Part shown: positions 28,001-42,408 of the stretch, one piece after another | How the letters are laid out: the number at the start of each line of letters is the position of its first letter | How positions within the stretch are numbered: position 1 is the stretch's first letter | Source of the DNA: Baylisascaris procyonis | Lineage: Eukaryota > Nematoda > Chromadorea > Rhabditida > Ascarididae | Length of the DNA: 64,000 bases | Direction of reading: 5' to 3' | Assembly (NCBI GenBank): GCA_037389465.1 | Contig: JAZARR010000146.1 | Location: 5,426,001-5,490,000, forward strand | Translations under genes and position numbers: made by a program | Notes under the pieces: generated by a model | What the model was told of the DNA's origin: nothing | The model's database searches: none | The model's input: the letters and a program-made list of their open reading frames with translations, nothing else

Positions 28001-31000
28001 CAAAAAAAAAAATTTTTTTTTTAGGCTTCAATATTTCCATACTGCCCTATTTGGAAAGGAAATAGAAAAGGAAATTTTTTTAGCTCCAATTTCTGCAGCC
28101 CACGATTTTCTCTCACACTGATATTTTCTTATAGGACACAACTATAAGTTGTCTACGTGGTGAGTTAGCTACTCCCAACTCTCATTTGGCAGCTTCATTC
28201 ACTGCTCAAACGATTGACAATGCACATAGTACTGTGCTTTCGTCTCGAACACTTGCCCACAACAACATCACTATAGAGCAATATTCTTGCGAGGTTGCTC
28301 TCCATAGCGGCCAACGTTTCAATATCCAATCCCACTACGGTCAAAGTTCATCTTCCCGACATGAACCATACGCAAACAGCGAGTCGGTTGGTGGACATTA
28401 GAGGAAATTTTTGACTAGAGAGGACAGAGTGCCTCCACATCTCTTCGGTTCAGCATCAACTTCTCTTCCGCATCGCCTTCGTTCAGCGTCAAATTTCCAT
28501 TCTTTCAGCAGCATTCAATGAGTCCCTTATCACTTCTCTCTTTTTTCACATCCGCATAAAATGCTCTGACCCACTTCAACATACAGCTGATGGCATTGCA
28601 CTTTCTAGATTCAAGAGTAGTCTTTAATGGCAGATTATATGAAAAGCCTCTGCATAATTAGTAAATATAATTTCAGTCTGAATCTACATATGTAATCCAG
28701 ATTCCTAGTTGTCGAAAAAAAAGAAATAAGTTACAATATCTTGAACCACCAAAGGACGAGATGAAACTGTACATGTTTGGAGAATCGTTTCACATAAAAC
28801 AGTTTATTATTCTCTACCAATTTCCTGGCAGACCTTGCAAACGAAGCGTGTTAAGTCAATGAAGCAGTATCTTTTTAGAGTAATTGCGAAAGGCTACTGC
28901 AACCATGGCGGAACAAAGGTATTTTTCCAAAGTGACGAGAAAGGCGAACAAGAAAAGCTTCGTTGTAAGATTGTATCGAGCGAGCATGAAACTGTATAAG
29001 TCATACTCTTTTGATAGGCAGATGAAATACCATCTGATATGAATGAATTGTATTCTATGAAAACCGTTGAACGTTAGCCAGTGGATGATAGTTCGCATCT
29101 ATCGGTCATCGATAGACCAACGTCGTCTTTTTTTAAGGGCGCGTGTACTTCGAGTTATCCGTTGACATATTTACAAAAAGCTCTCACTCTTCTACTATAC
29201 GCAACACCTTCTAGTTGTTTGGAAATGCACGACGATCATAAAATGAGAAACTCAACATTTTCCATTATTGATCATTAAATCTACACGGCATGCGTTCACC
29301 GTAAATCCTATCTACCCACGTATTTCCTCCTTGTTTAATGTCGAGAAATGCGAACTTTTCATGTTCACTGTCAATGAAACAAAATCATGCCCCGCTGTGG
29401 AAGTGATGGGGACTGTGGTGAAAGATACTAATTGCGAGAATAGCCCAGTCCCATTCTGTCTTTAACGAATAAACACCTGTATGTTTCCTGCGTATATCAA
29501 GACTATAGTGATGAATGACAATGGAATGCAAGCGCCATGTAAGGAAGCTGTTAACGATGTGAAGAAACACACAAATGAAATATTTCATATAAAAAATGAG
29601 TGTTTGTAAGAGTCACTTAAGCGAGATACGAATTTGGGCCGTTTTGCAAACGAAAATGGGCTTGAAAAATTAACTGAAAAATAGGAAATGCTACGATAAA
29701 GGTAAGACAATTCTAAACGAGGATATCATAAATAAGTATACAATAGAAGGTGATTAACGAAATCACGAAATAAATCGATCTAATGCAAATATCAAAGGCA
29801 ATAAACTTTTCGATGGTGAAGGCAGTGTTGTTTGAGTTCTATATTAAAAAAAAAAAAAAAAAAAGAAGAACGCAACCATTAGAATATGAACTGTGGAACT
29901 TTTCTGGAAAAAAAAAGTTTTTCACGGCTAATGGTACGTTCCCATCCATGCTGACTTCTAAAGCTTGGTGTTTAGTAAATTTCAAAACTACATTTTTACG
30001 TTTTTTTTTTTAAATTGTGAAACTTGAAAGTCTCGAATTTTCATTTCTCTAAGCAAAAATACCAAAATTTTATACGCTTTTGCTTATAGAAGCAAAAAGA
30101 AGTTTGCAACGTGAGGATCGAATTCATTAAAATATTTCACTTACAAACGATTAATAAAGAATAAAAAATTAAGGCACTTTTCTTTCAAAGACCTATTGAT
30201 GCGACATTATATAGGGGTGAATTTTCCTCCATTAATATCAAAGATCATGTGAAATGCTTAGTAAGATCATAGAAGCAGTTGAATTAAAAAATGCATCAAA
30301 GATATGGCATCAAGAAGATGCTGATGAAATAAACAGTTCACTTGTATTCTAAGCGAAAATGTATTCTTATAGTATGCCATCGAAAAGATAACTTAAGAGT
30401 ATATTACTAAACGTTTGACAACAAAGAAGAGAGCATTATATAGCATTAAAAAAAACATTAAATTACTCGCAATCGAACACTTCCATAGAGAATGCAATAA
30501 TTAAATAAAAAAGCGCTTCAACCATATAATATATATAAAACTCTCTAAAAAAAAGAGATCAGGAGAAACCGTTAGCTGAGAGTTCAGAGGCCAAAGAGAG
30601 AGTATTTTCAAATAAAGCACACCTGATTGGGCGGTTAACATATATAAGAAAGCGCAAATCAAATTTTAATGGCTTCTTCTGGTCTAAAATGATGGCACTA
30701 ATAAACTGGCGATGATAATATTCCATAACGATTGTTTACACTTGCGCTTCTCTCCTGGAAACTGCTGCTCCATTGCCTCGTGAGAAGCTCTCCTGAAAAT
30801 GTTTTTTTTTTCGTTTTTCTTTTTCTTGTTCGAAGCAATCGATTCTTTTTCAATCCAGTTATATTGGTGTCTAATAATATTCTAACGTTTTGGGTCATGT
30901 TTACTCATAATTACAATGCTGCCAAATATACAATGTTACGCGTGCCTACACTTGGTCGGCCAAAAATGTAATTAGTTCCCCTCTCTTTACTTCATAAATA

Positions 31001-32195
31001 TTTTTCTCACATTCCTTATGTTTAGCAATTATTGCAAACTAATCTCAAAATAAAGATGTAAATATAAAGACAGCTGGGTGGTAATAACAAGTGGACGACG
31101 TATTATTGTTGCACGCATTTGTCTACTTCTCTCGCAAAAACGTATAATGCCGATATTCCTCCCTTTGTCTATTTGTGCGTATATGTTCGTATACTGGAGT
31201 TTGCTTGCGTTCGCCGTCTCTGTGACGGGCAGTCTCGAATCATGAAGCAGTAAGTTTATACAACTGGGGGCGTTATTTGCACTATGTGCAATATAAGATA
31301 ATAATAGGCGTTGATATGTCGACTTTAAAAGAAGTTATGTGTACTTTTAATTTTGCAGCAGTTGGTTTTTTATTTAACACCAATCGAACTGCAGAAAAGC
31401 GAATTCTTTGCAGAATACATATAAGAGCGATGGGATTACTCGAAATATAAGGTTGTCACATATTTTTCTTGTGAAAATGGTTGATAAGATGTGTAGATTT
31501 ACCTGTATTATGCAACGTCTTTCTATCATAAATTGTTGCAGCAACTGCTATAAGTTCTTTATGTTAATGAGATTATGAAAATTGATGTCCGATCTAAGTT
31601 TTATCAGCTTAAATCCTATTTGCAGCCTCTTTAAAATCAAACGAGCAAGATTACTGCTAACCTAAGCAAACAACGCGTGAGTGTATGTATGTGTATAATT
31701 TTTATATAAACGGATTTCCCTTTGAATGTAAAAAAGAACTCACATCACTCAATGTTTCATTATCGGTTGGTGGGGATCTAAGGTTGTTGGTGGCGCGCGT
31801 CTCTTCGCGATTCCATTCATCGTCCTTCTGAATGAGTGGACGCAACGTAGGTGCTGTAAAAACGCCCGTCGAATAGGGTGTCCTCGATGATTGTTGCTTT
31901 TCAGCTGCGAGTTGCCGATTTCGAGCACTTCAATATATGATCACTCATTAGATACACATTCACAAGCCACTAGCCTTCTTAATAAAGCTGCTGGAATGAC
32001 TAGTGCGCTGTTCGGTTGATGCATTTCGATTTATTTCCATATTAATGACAAATTTATAAATTCGTCTTTCTCATGTTCATCGCTTTTTTTCCCACTTGTC
32101 ACACGCCGTTCAATAGTTTATGAATAAATGTCAAAGGTCACCGATGAATAGGATCTATGAAAGCAAAAAAAAAAAAAAAAAAAAAAAATTAAATT
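25079..32195. other. 7 kb without a supportable gene
   Basis: No exon series or family motif was found on either strand. Longest frames are 26366-26782 (+), 138 codons over a locally GC-rich, G-run-containing segment (26638-26656), and 27745-27990 and 28186-28401 (+); none is recognisable. Poly-A runs and an A/T hairpin (27995-28030) are present. The part near 25080-25200 is the likely sirtuin promoter. Confidence 0.5.
27995..28030. repeat. Hairpin with A-tract/T-tract arms
   Basis: TGAAGCC followed by about 11 A, then about 10 T, then A and GGCTTCA. The arms are reverse complements, so the single strand could fold almost completely on itself. Confidence 0.85.
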
Positions 32196-35100
32196 TTACA
32201 TCATATAGAAGATGACCAGCATAATAACAAAAATGATCGAAACACCAAGAAGACAGCCAAGAACGATCGTCCAAACGCGATATGCCGATGAAACACCCTG
32301 CAATCATTATCTTCATTTATCATTAGATGTGAAGTAATGTTTTTTTTTTTTTTTTTTTGAACTTATCATAAAAGCATCCCGTCATCGCATTATTTATAAT
32401 AATTTAAAAAGACATTTTACCATTTTATTAACTGAACTCGTATTTTTGATTGCTATAGAAAGTTCTTAAGTGTTATGCAAAACGCTATTTGAGACTTGTT
32501 TGTTAGTCAATTCAAATAATGCATCTTTTCTTCTGCTTATTTATGTAAAAATAGTTTTCAAATAGAGCAAAAAAAATAAATAAAAACCTAATTTATCGCA
32601 TATTTTTACTAGACTCATTCAAACTAACGCTTACAAATAGTGAAAAACATACAATTCGTGTTTCCATATAGATAGGTTGTTCTAAGCATTCAGTCCAAGT
32701 TGGATTAATACCGTTTACACACGACTTACAATTAACAACCTGCAATAATGCAATCATTTCAGTCAGGAAAAGGCGAACACTATGAAGACACATATACAAC
32801 GATTTACTTCCATGACGTATTTATATGTAGAAAGAATGACGCCTGAATAAGCCTGAACCTATATCACTTCGATTCTCATGCAGCATCTAGAACAATTTTG
32901 CAATTGAGCAGTCAACCTAAAATGAAGTACCATGAGTAATTAGGAAGGCACATCATGAAATATATACAACCGCATAAAATTACTTATTAATTTATTGTAA
33001 CGCCAAGTAATAATCAAATGTTCTGCTGAAAGGCGGTGAACTTCTAGGAGTGTCGATTTGAGCATAAAATGAAGAAAAAGGTAATAAAGGCGATCGCTTA
33101 CTTGAGTGCCGCTATATTGGCATGAGCTTATAAGGCCTGTGGTTGTCGAGACACACCTCGCTGAATTGGGATCAGTGGACGAAGGTGTGCATACGAGATC
33201 GCAGCTTGGTCCTTGTGTGCCACCCGTACACTGCACCGTATACTCCAGCTGAAGCCTAAACAAAAACGTCATGAACTTTTTAGAAAACCCGAATTTATTT
33301 CAATGTCGATAAATCTCAGAGAAGTCCCTAAAATGAATACATATCTATACTCCAGTATCTGACTTTTTTACTCTCACGAAGCAGTCAAAGTATAATTTAA
33401 TGTATAACCTCAAATAAACCCTCTTGGGTTTTCAACTTCGCAAGATTCGAAGAGTTTTTATTGAAACATAGCAAAGGTGTTATTGGAAAGAAATTGTTCT
33501 TCGGGATATTTTGATATGACAGGATATAACATATTACAGTATTAACACAGTGAGGCAGATTATAACAAAGGTTACAGGGCATTCACTCTATGGAATTGGT
33601 CACACCTCCAAAGGAAGAAAAAACAGCCAATTTGTCAAGGTTGAGGGGGAGAGGGGAAAGGAATTTATTGCTCCTTCAGAAGAAGAGGATTCATTCGGAT
33701 AGGTGTTTCTGCTAGTATTATGGGAGTGGAGGTTTTAAGAGTATGACTAAATCGAGAAAAGTTTGTTGCGATGAATAATAAAAAAAAAGCGAGAGAATTT
33801 ACGTGGTTCCCTGAAGAAGGCCTTTAGCTGTTGTTGATACTGCAACACCGAATGAGGCGTCATAATTGGCAAGCGATACGACAAAGGTGTCAACATGAAT
33901 GACGTAATTGTAGAACTCAAGTTGAGCACTTGCTCCGTCGATTACAACGCCGAGATGATGAACAAAAACATCAATAGCCATCTTCAAAAACACTTCTTTC
34001 ATTGTTTAAGAATCACATGTGATTTAAAAAATCATAGTTAAGCACCACTTGAAGGTTTTGAATCTTTTTTTTCTCGTTAAACTACAGCAGTAATCAATGC
34101 ACTCAGCAGTGCAGCATAAAGTGCGGAAAGTATTTTGTTGTCTACACACCAAAGGTGTATTTAATAACCCCGACGGAATTCATCGAAAAAAAGGAATCAG
34201 ACATGCAATTCACTCATTAACTCGTCAATTACCTAAGTCTTTCCGATTTCAATCTTTAAACCATAAAAGGATCGTTCAAAATGTAGGCCGCCAAAGTGAC
34301 TAAAGAGTCGTTCTGAAAACGCTTACACTCATCGTGTATGTAATATAGGTGGTGTGAATTCAGGCTCAACTCATAATGCTTCTATAACTATACAGTAGCA
34401 CTTTAGACATCAAGAAGGACAACGTGTGCCCACAATAAGGTCAAAACCGGAGCAAAGCTGCAGATAGTCACTACATCGTAGAACGTCGTGTAGAGACAGC
34501 GAGTGAATGAAACAACTATAGTACATCCACGAATTCACGCACTCTCCTTTCCAATCTAATCTCCATTCAAATCCAGCCTCTTCCTATGGGCACCGCTTGC
34601 ACAAGTTCCTCTTTGAAGTCAACTACCCACCTGTCATAACCTGATATGTAGCAGCGGAAGGTATGAATTAGTAAAGCCAAATACGTAATAATTTAAATAA
34701 GGAATCTAACTTCATTAATGGTTTATTTGACGTTTCTAAAGGAAAGGAGCATCGCAAATTGACGAAACAGTGAAAATTACCGGTTTGCTGGTGAAGTTCA
34801 ACGTATGCAAAGCTGTCCAATTTCCAGCATTTATCGTCGAACTTGTGACGGGCATGAATTCACTCGATATATACTGCACTGATTGACTAAAACATCAAAC
34901 ACTGTTCAACGTTCGCACTTTCTTGGGGAATTTCTACTCTTTTTTCCATTGAATGCAAACGGTTATGTCAATTTAGATGGTAACTTTGCAGTAATTGGTT
35001 AAGTTGTCCTGATATAAGCGAGTAGCTAATTCAAAGAGAGGAATTTTATTTCACGTAAGATAGAACTAGAAATCTGCAGCAGCATTGATACAGCCATAAA

Positions 35101-38100
35101 CTAGGATGGTCTGCAATGTTCCTAGAGAGAAAATTATGCAAATTTCAGTGCAGGACGAAATATTATGGAAATATAGAGAAACCGACTTTTATGTTTAGGA
35201 AGCAAACAATCTAGTGTCTGAAAGCTTGAGGATTTCTTGCTTTTCGTTTGCTATTTGGCCCTATCTCTTACCTCGTGCCCCTACTATATATGGCTTTCGA
35301 AATAGCAGTCAAGAGAGGTCAAATGATGGCCGAGATAAGCCCTTTCCTCCTGAAGTCCTTTCCTTTTGAATCTATCAATGTGGATATAGGCTCTACCATA
35401 GTGAATGTAGCGTAGTCAATTTCTATCTTCTCCCGAAAATACAACAGCTTAAAAACATTTTGAGCAGTATAATCCCCTTCCCTCTATTGAAACATTCACA
35501 GCGTCAATTTCGATAAGCTGGAGAAGTGATAAGCTAGATCTAAGGCTTATAAGCAGAGAAATACGCAAAACCGAGTTGCGATATTCTTGTTGGGAAGATT
35601 TGTTGCCATGTTGTCATCAAATTTTCTGTGTATGAAGGCAAAAAGCTGCGTTATTTCAGTGCAGTTATTCTTTGGAAAAGACGAGCGTTTGTTTTTTCTA
35701 TCAGAAAGATAGCAGCTAAAATATAAGCGTAGAAATATCACATCTGCTTCAACTGTTGATTAGCGAGAAGCACTCACTCAGGCGCTGAAATGATAACTGT
35801 GAATGAGAACATGCAACTCGGAATTCCTTGCTGTAGATATGGACACGACTTGCCCGTAGGGCATACACATGTCCTGCCATCAGGTAAGCTCAAGGATGGA
35901 TTCGTATAAGATATAAGTCGTAGTCGCATTATAGCAGCACTAGTTGTGTTCGTCTGAAAAATATGCTAACGTCGGAGAAAGTATGAGAACAAAACTTTAG
36001 CATGAAAAACACAGCAACACAAAAATTAAATCTTCAGATACAAAGAAAAAATATAATAAAAGGATGTATTTAAACTGCAAAGTAGCACTTTCTTTCATTC
36101 AAGTGGTAAAGGATAAGCAACACTGCCATTAATGAATACAATTAAATAGTGATATGACGCTAATTCATTTAGAATCACTACATTTCCAGCGCGTTCGTAA
36201 TTGGATGCCGCCTACACGAGTACCATACAACGTGAATGATATAGCTTGGCACACGTGCTGCTTTTTAAATGGAAGGAAGTTGTTGCAAACGCGATAAATT
36301 CTACTGCATGCGAATATCACTTTCAAATATTCAAGCAAGCGGCTGTTCGCCAAGAAATTGGTGAAATGTGCATAAAACACCGCACACTAAGAAATAGAAA
36401 TGATTTTTAATTGCGAAGTGATCGATGTTGTGCATTCTTCAGCTTATTGCCATACCAGTTATTTGTAACTTCTATGCTAATTACTAAATCATGCAAACCT
36501 ACCCAGAGTTTCTGATAAAATGATGAGATTCATAGTAATATTTCAAAAGTTGGAAGGTAAAGGCATACCGTTACCAGCGGAGTATTGATAAACCCGGCCT
36601 GATATGAGGTTCGTTTATTATCTAGTGCATTCTGTTCATAACCACGTTGCTGTAGTGTTTGTTGCTGTTGGCTAAACTGTTGACCGTACTGTTGCACGTA
36701 CTGTTGTTGACCATATCGTTGTTGCCGCATTTGATATTGCTGTTGTTGTGGATATTGTTGCTGGGAATAGAATTGCTGCTGTTGTTGCCCTCCATAGCTG
36801 CAAGCCTGAGGTTCTAATAGTGAGAATATTAAAAATTACCAAAGTCTTACCTGAGATCAATTAGGGTGTTCAGGTGTGATAACCTGTATTTTATAATAGC
36901 TCTCTCCTTAGTGGTACCACTAACAATCAACATTACATCCACAGTTATTTATGCAATGCTATGATTGCCAGGATATTCGGAAGAAACCTCTAAAAGCAGA
37001 TCAAGCAAGTCATATGATAGAGAAGTTTAATAATAGCTTATAGAAGTGACCTTCTAGGTACTGTGACCGGATCTCAGAAGTGAAAGCAGAATACATCATT
37101 GCAGGTCATTTGTGTACAGTGAATTCAACGCATTGTGAAGTGGGCACATCTTCAGTCTGCAACTACTTGCTTTTACACATCCGTCAATGTGCAAATATTA
37201 TTAACTTCGCAACTCTTTCAGACATTCTACACTTCATTGCACAGCTGCTCAAACGGAGTATGGCAACGCTTAGGAAAGTGCTTAGATTCGCGTTGCAAAT
37301 GCAACCAACACAACTCACTAACGCTTAAGAGACTATGTCAATAAAGGCTTGTCGTTTAATCGTACTAGATGACTCATAAATTGTTATAACATTCTTCTAA
37401 CTGCCAAAAGGATAGATGAAGTAATTAAAACGCATTTGACTTTCATGAACATTCTATAGAATGAAATAGAACATAGATGAGAATATGATATGAGGTAAAC
37501 TCAACAAAAAATATGTTTTTGTAATGAATGAAATGCGTTTATTGCTAAATTCGCAACGAATATTGCAATAGAGTGAGCTAGCGGTGGAATATCACCCGCT
37601 TTAGATGATTCGATTATAATTCAAAGAGCTTTTTAAAAATATATTTCGAATCAAACAGTGGTTCGGAATTTGATTCTTCTATTGGATTAGTGCCCACCAA
37701 GTTTTTCTTTGTTTTGCAAGTGAAATTCACGATGACTGAGAAGTAAAATTGCAATTACCTATGTAAGGTAGTTGCCAATGTTGTACGGATATAAAACAAA
37801 GGAATATCGGTTAAATATGTAGATAAACTTGTATATAGGTATTTAAATATATGTGGACTTAGCACAGCTAACGAAATCGCTTAACGTTACGATTTTTTCA
37901 AAATTGATAGACGTATCGCAAAATTTCATCACTTAGAAATGAATCAGCAATGTAGCTTGAATAGAAAGATACGCCAAGCTGCTATCGTTACTATTGCTTT
38001 AAAAATTTAATGTCATTTATAATCGCTTAAATTTGCAACTGAAATACAGGTGAAGTTGGAATCGCGCTATTTTGTATTATATTTGTACTTTCGCCTAAAC

Positions 38101-38946
38101 ATCTAAAACTTCATCGAACGAAGGTGGAATTCGTCTTTCTCCTCCCCTTGTCCTCATCCCCTCTCCATTAGCTAGGTGAGTCTATGAGAAGAAAATATTC
38201 GGCTCTTTCGTCTCCTTTGCTTTTAGTCTTTACAAAGAAGGAAAAAAGCATTATATCGAGCTGTATCATCCACATGATGCACTTCCTCGATGAGTGCAGC
38301 TGTATGCCTTCTAATAGACTTTTACGCCACTGGAAGACAAAAAAGTTGGGTTGATTTTTTTTCTGTGAAGCGAACATAGAAGCTTATTTAGAAGTATTGC
38401 AATTATCTAAGAGCAAAAAGAGGCTTGCACAAGTGCGTAGAAGATACTACGGCTTAGAAGGAAATCGCTATGTACCCTTCAAGAGATTATAAATAAGTGC
38501 CCTGTAGCTGCAAGATGAAGAAAACAAGGAGATCTATTCGCTTAGTTTTCTGAGCCGATAATAAATTCAAGAGAAAATAGTTGGTCAAAAACCAAGTGAG
38601 CCACGCTATAAGATTTTGTATATCGCCGATCCAGGTTAATGTATGGTGATAATGGCAAACTAAGTGTGATAAGGATAATAAAAGATCTTAATTCTTCTGA
38701 TAGCAGGAGTTGGAACACCTCCGATAGAATTTAGATCGCCGAATGGAGAGCGACAAACAAGCGAAAAATGATATCACAGAGAAGAGTGAGAGAAGCTTTT
38801 CAGGACACTTTTATGATTAGGCAGTTTGGTGAGTTACGGAAATAGATAAACAATAGCAACCTTTGTTGTTGTTGTTGTGGTGAATACTCGGCAGTGATGA
38901 GCAAAACAACCGTTGCAAGAGCCGCATACCATAGAAGGCGATCCAT
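32196..38946 (-). CDS. EGF-less DSL-like type I membrane protein, copy 1
   Basis: Eight exons, all junctions in phase: 38946-38861, 36797-36569, 35953-35778, 34886-34781, 33981-33803, 33255-33102, 32739-32653 and 32297-32196; 372 residues. Residues 1-20 look like a signal peptide (MDRLLWYAALATVVLLITA). Residues 24-85 are glutamine-rich. Residues 110-165 resemble the N-terminal region of Notch ligands (LRLISYTNP, then four cysteines in CVCPTGKSC...SC, then FSFTVIIS). Residues 259-315 form a DSL-like six-cysteine domain (LEYTVQC, SCDLVC, RC, SC, NC). A membrane helix follows (about 347-372: VWTIVLGCLLGVSIIFVIM...), ending at the stop with essentially no cytoplasmic tail. There are no EGF repeats, unlike canonical Delta/Serrate/LAG-2. 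It is a paralogue of the gene at 45085-50600, by shared order and matching blocks such as FTVIIS/FTIIS and YTVQC/YTRQC. I infer cell-surface signalling, possibly Notch-like. DSL assignment rests on cysteine spacing only. Confidence 0.7.
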
Positions 38947-40488
38947 CGTCGACGCAGTTGGCGTCTATGAAACGGTGACGCGTGCCTTCTCTTATCTACC
39001 AGTGTGGTGCCTGCTTGCTGCTCTCGCGTTAGTTGGTGGGGGTTGCTTCGCAAACAGCAATCGCGTTCTTTATACGTTTTCTTCATACCAATCGCTCTGT
39101 CAACAACACGATGCCCGATGTTGATAAGTTGGTGAAGCATCTTCCTTATAAGGCGCTGATATAATTTACCTGTATATGTGCTTTAAGTGACTACCACTAA
39201 CGCCTTTCACAGTTGACCGCTGCAAATATATAAAAAGTGCCCACGTAACACTCGCTATTATTTAGAACGCAAAAACAGAGCATAATGAGAAGATGAAATG
39301 CTATTTGTATTTCACTTGTGCAATGAACACTTAATGAAATGTGACTACCTATAAATCGTAGATACACACCGTTTTTCATTCTCTATTTTCACACAATAAA
39401 TATCAGCGTATGTACGGTTCAGTGTAACGTTACTTGTGTTTTCATTTACGAAGCATTGAAAACTGCAGTGAAAGGGTTGGATTTTTGAATTTCAACCCGT
39501 TCCAGGCACATTTCAACAGGTGCTGAAAATAAAGGAAAACCAATGGACTTTTGCAATTGCACAGTTAATGTTGCGACGGATTTAAAGTGGTTCCAAATTA
39601 TAGAAAGTGGTTTATTTGTCATGCAACCAGGTTATCAGTTTTTGGCCATTCGCTAAAGCCCAGAAGACTGGATGTGCAAAAGTTCCCGTCATCAGTTGAT
39701 GCCTTCTCATAAAATGTTTTGCTCCCGCCTACGGAACCAATTGTTTGCACACTAAAGCTTCATACCACTAACGTTGAATCATGGTGACACTTATTATAGC
39801 ACGTAAAGTTGTTTTTTTCACGGTCACTAAAATATTATAATTTGCGAGCGATTTGTTAGACCAATGAAAAAAAGGAGAAAATGAGGACCGTGGAACTATA
39901 TACAGTGAAAAGAAGGCAAACATTTTAGTGATGATGCATGTAATGCTAACTTTATAATCTCAACATTATTGCCAACTAATATATGATCAGTCATATGAGA
40001 ATGGCAAAAACTTAACTTACATACATCTATTTCCGTCGGTGACTGATTCGTCCTGTGGTCATTTTGGTTAATTTGTTTCACAGAAATTGAGCAATGCAGT
40101 TTTAATTAACACTTCTCATTCTAGTGTATACGATTTGCTACTCAAAAATTCAACAATAGTCAACATAACCTATTCTTTAGACAACTATTATCGAGTGCAC
40201 TCTTTTTGCAGTAGCAGTAACGTGTGAAATGTTTGGCAAAGACATTCTGCAAAAATACACCATGAAATTTTGATTCGTCTTTCTTCTACTGAAATTTTGT
40301 GTATGCAGTATTCCGCATAGCAAAAAAAAAAGTTTCCTGACTTCGATTAGGTTAGAATTCTTTCTAACCTCATTCCTAAAAACATCGGGACCCTACAAAT
40401 TAACAACAAGCGAAAGCAATTTCGTTCATTTAATGCACTAGTATGAGTTTTTAACTGTATCCAAATACAGATCTAAATAAAAAACTTA

Positions 40489-42408
40489 AGCAGAGAAATG
40501 TTACGAAAATATAAACGACCCTTTTCTGCTATAGACGATCACATATAAATAGTGGCCTATCATTGGAATTAGCGAGAAGTAGATGCCTCTAGGTTTATAT
40601 TCAAAGAAATATAGCAAGCAGAAAAACGTTACAAAAACACAAGCGACCCTTTCCTACAATAGACGATCACATATAAATAGTGGCCTATGTTTGGAATTAG
40701 CGAGAAGTAGATGCCTCTAGGTTTATATTCAAAGAAATATAGCAAGCAGAAAAACGTTACAAAAACACAAGCGACCCTTTCCTACAATAGACGATCACAT
40801 GTAAATAGTGGCCTATCTTTGGAATTAGCGAGAAGTAGATGCCTCTAGGTTTATATTCAAAGAAATATAGCAAGCAGAAAAACGTTACAAAAACACAAGC
40901 GACCCTTTCCTACAATAGACGATCACATGTAAATAGTGGCCTATCTTTGGAATTAGCGAGAAGTAGATGCCTCTAGGTTTATATTCAAAGAAATATAGCA
41001 AGCAGAAAAACGTTACAAAAACACAAGCGACCCTTTCCTACAATAGACGATCACATATAAATAGTGGCCTATGTTTGGAATTAGCGAGAAGTAGATGCCT
41101 CTAGGTTTATATTCAAAGAAATATAGCAAGCAGAAAAACGTTGCAAAAACACAAGCGACCCTTTCCTACAATAGACGATCACATATAAATAGTGGCCTAT
41201 GTTTGGAATTAGCGAGAAGTAGATGCCTCTAGGTTTATATTCAAAGAAATATAGCAAGCAGAAAAACGTTACAAAAACACAAGCGACCCTTTCCTACAAT
41301 AGACGATCACATGTAAATAGTGGCCTATCTTTGGAATTAGCGAGAAGTAGATGCCTCTAGGTTTATATTCAAAGAAATATAGCAAGCAGAAAAACGTTAC
41401 AAAAACACAAGCGACCCTTTCCTACAATAGACGATCACATATAAATAGTGGCCTATCTTTGGAATTAGCGAGAAGTAGATGCCTCTAGGTTTATATTCAA
41501 AGAAATATAGCAAGCAGAAAAACGTTACAAAAACACAAGAGACCCTTTCCTACAATAGACGATCACATATAAATAGTGGCCTATGTTTGGAATTAGCGAG
41601 AAGTAGATGCCTCTAGGTTTATATTCAAAGAAATATAGCAAGCAGAAAAACGTTGCAAAAACACAAGCGACCCTTTCCTACAATAGACGATCACATATAA
41701 ATAGTGGCCTATGTTTGGAATTAGCGAGAAGTAGATGCCTCTAGGTTTATATTCAAAGAAATATAGCAAGCAGAAAAACGTTACAAAAACACAAGCGACC
41801 CTTTCCTACAATAGACGATCACATGTAAATAGTGGCCTATCTTTGGAATTAGCGAGAAGTAGATGCCTCTAGGTTTATATTCAAAGAAATATAGCAAGCA
41901 GAAAAACGTTACAAAAACACAAGCGACCCTTTCCTACAATAGACGATCACATATAAATAGTGGCCTATCTTTGGAATTAGCGAGAAGTAGATGCCTCTAG
42001 GTTTATATTCAAAGAAATATAGCAAGCAGAAAAACGTTACAAAAACACAAGCGACCCTTTCCTACAATAGACGATCACATGTAAATAGTGGCCTATCTTT
42101 GGAATTAGCGAGAAGTAGATGCCTCTAGGTTTATATTCAAAGAAATATAGCAAGCAGAAAAACGTTGCAAAAACACAAGCGACCCTTTCCTACAATAGAC
42201 GATCACATGTAAATAGTGGCCTATCTTTGGAATTAGCGAGAAGTAGATGCCTCTAGGTTTATATTCAAAGAAATATAGCAAGCAGAAAAACGTTACAAAA
42301 ACACAAGCGACCCTTTCCTACAATAGACGATCACATATAAATAGTGGCCTATGTTTGGAATTAGCGAGAAGTAGATGCCTCTAGGTTTATATTCAAAGAA
42401 ATATAGCA
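40489..42408. repeat. Tandem satellite, 15 copies of 128 bp
   Basis: The 128-base period is exact: the marker ATAGCA recurs at 40611, 40739, 40867 and so on to 42403. The first unit is the most diverged (for example ATGTTACGAAAATATAAACG in place of the usual sequence), and the last is truncated only at its end. Units differ at a few sites (CACATATAA versus CACATGTAA; CCTATGTTTGG versus CCTATCTTTGG; GTTAC versus GTTGC). These variants show units 5-8 and 9-12 to be a four-unit duplication. No long open frame crosses the array. Confidence 0.97.

Noticed and set aside
29268..29465. 65-codon plus-strand frame with four cysteines, considered as a small secreted protein
   Set aside because: No signal peptide, no splice context and no homologue recognised.
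36672..36860. Thr/Ala-rich minus-strand frame over the Q-rich exon
   Set aside because: It is the shifted reading of the CAA/CAG repeats; the Gln frame has the correct phase with both neighbours and no stop.
40489..42408. Array considered as a CRISPR or coding repeat
   Set aside because: Units are contiguous with no unique spacers, and no frame stays open across them; it is a satellite in a eukaryotic genome.
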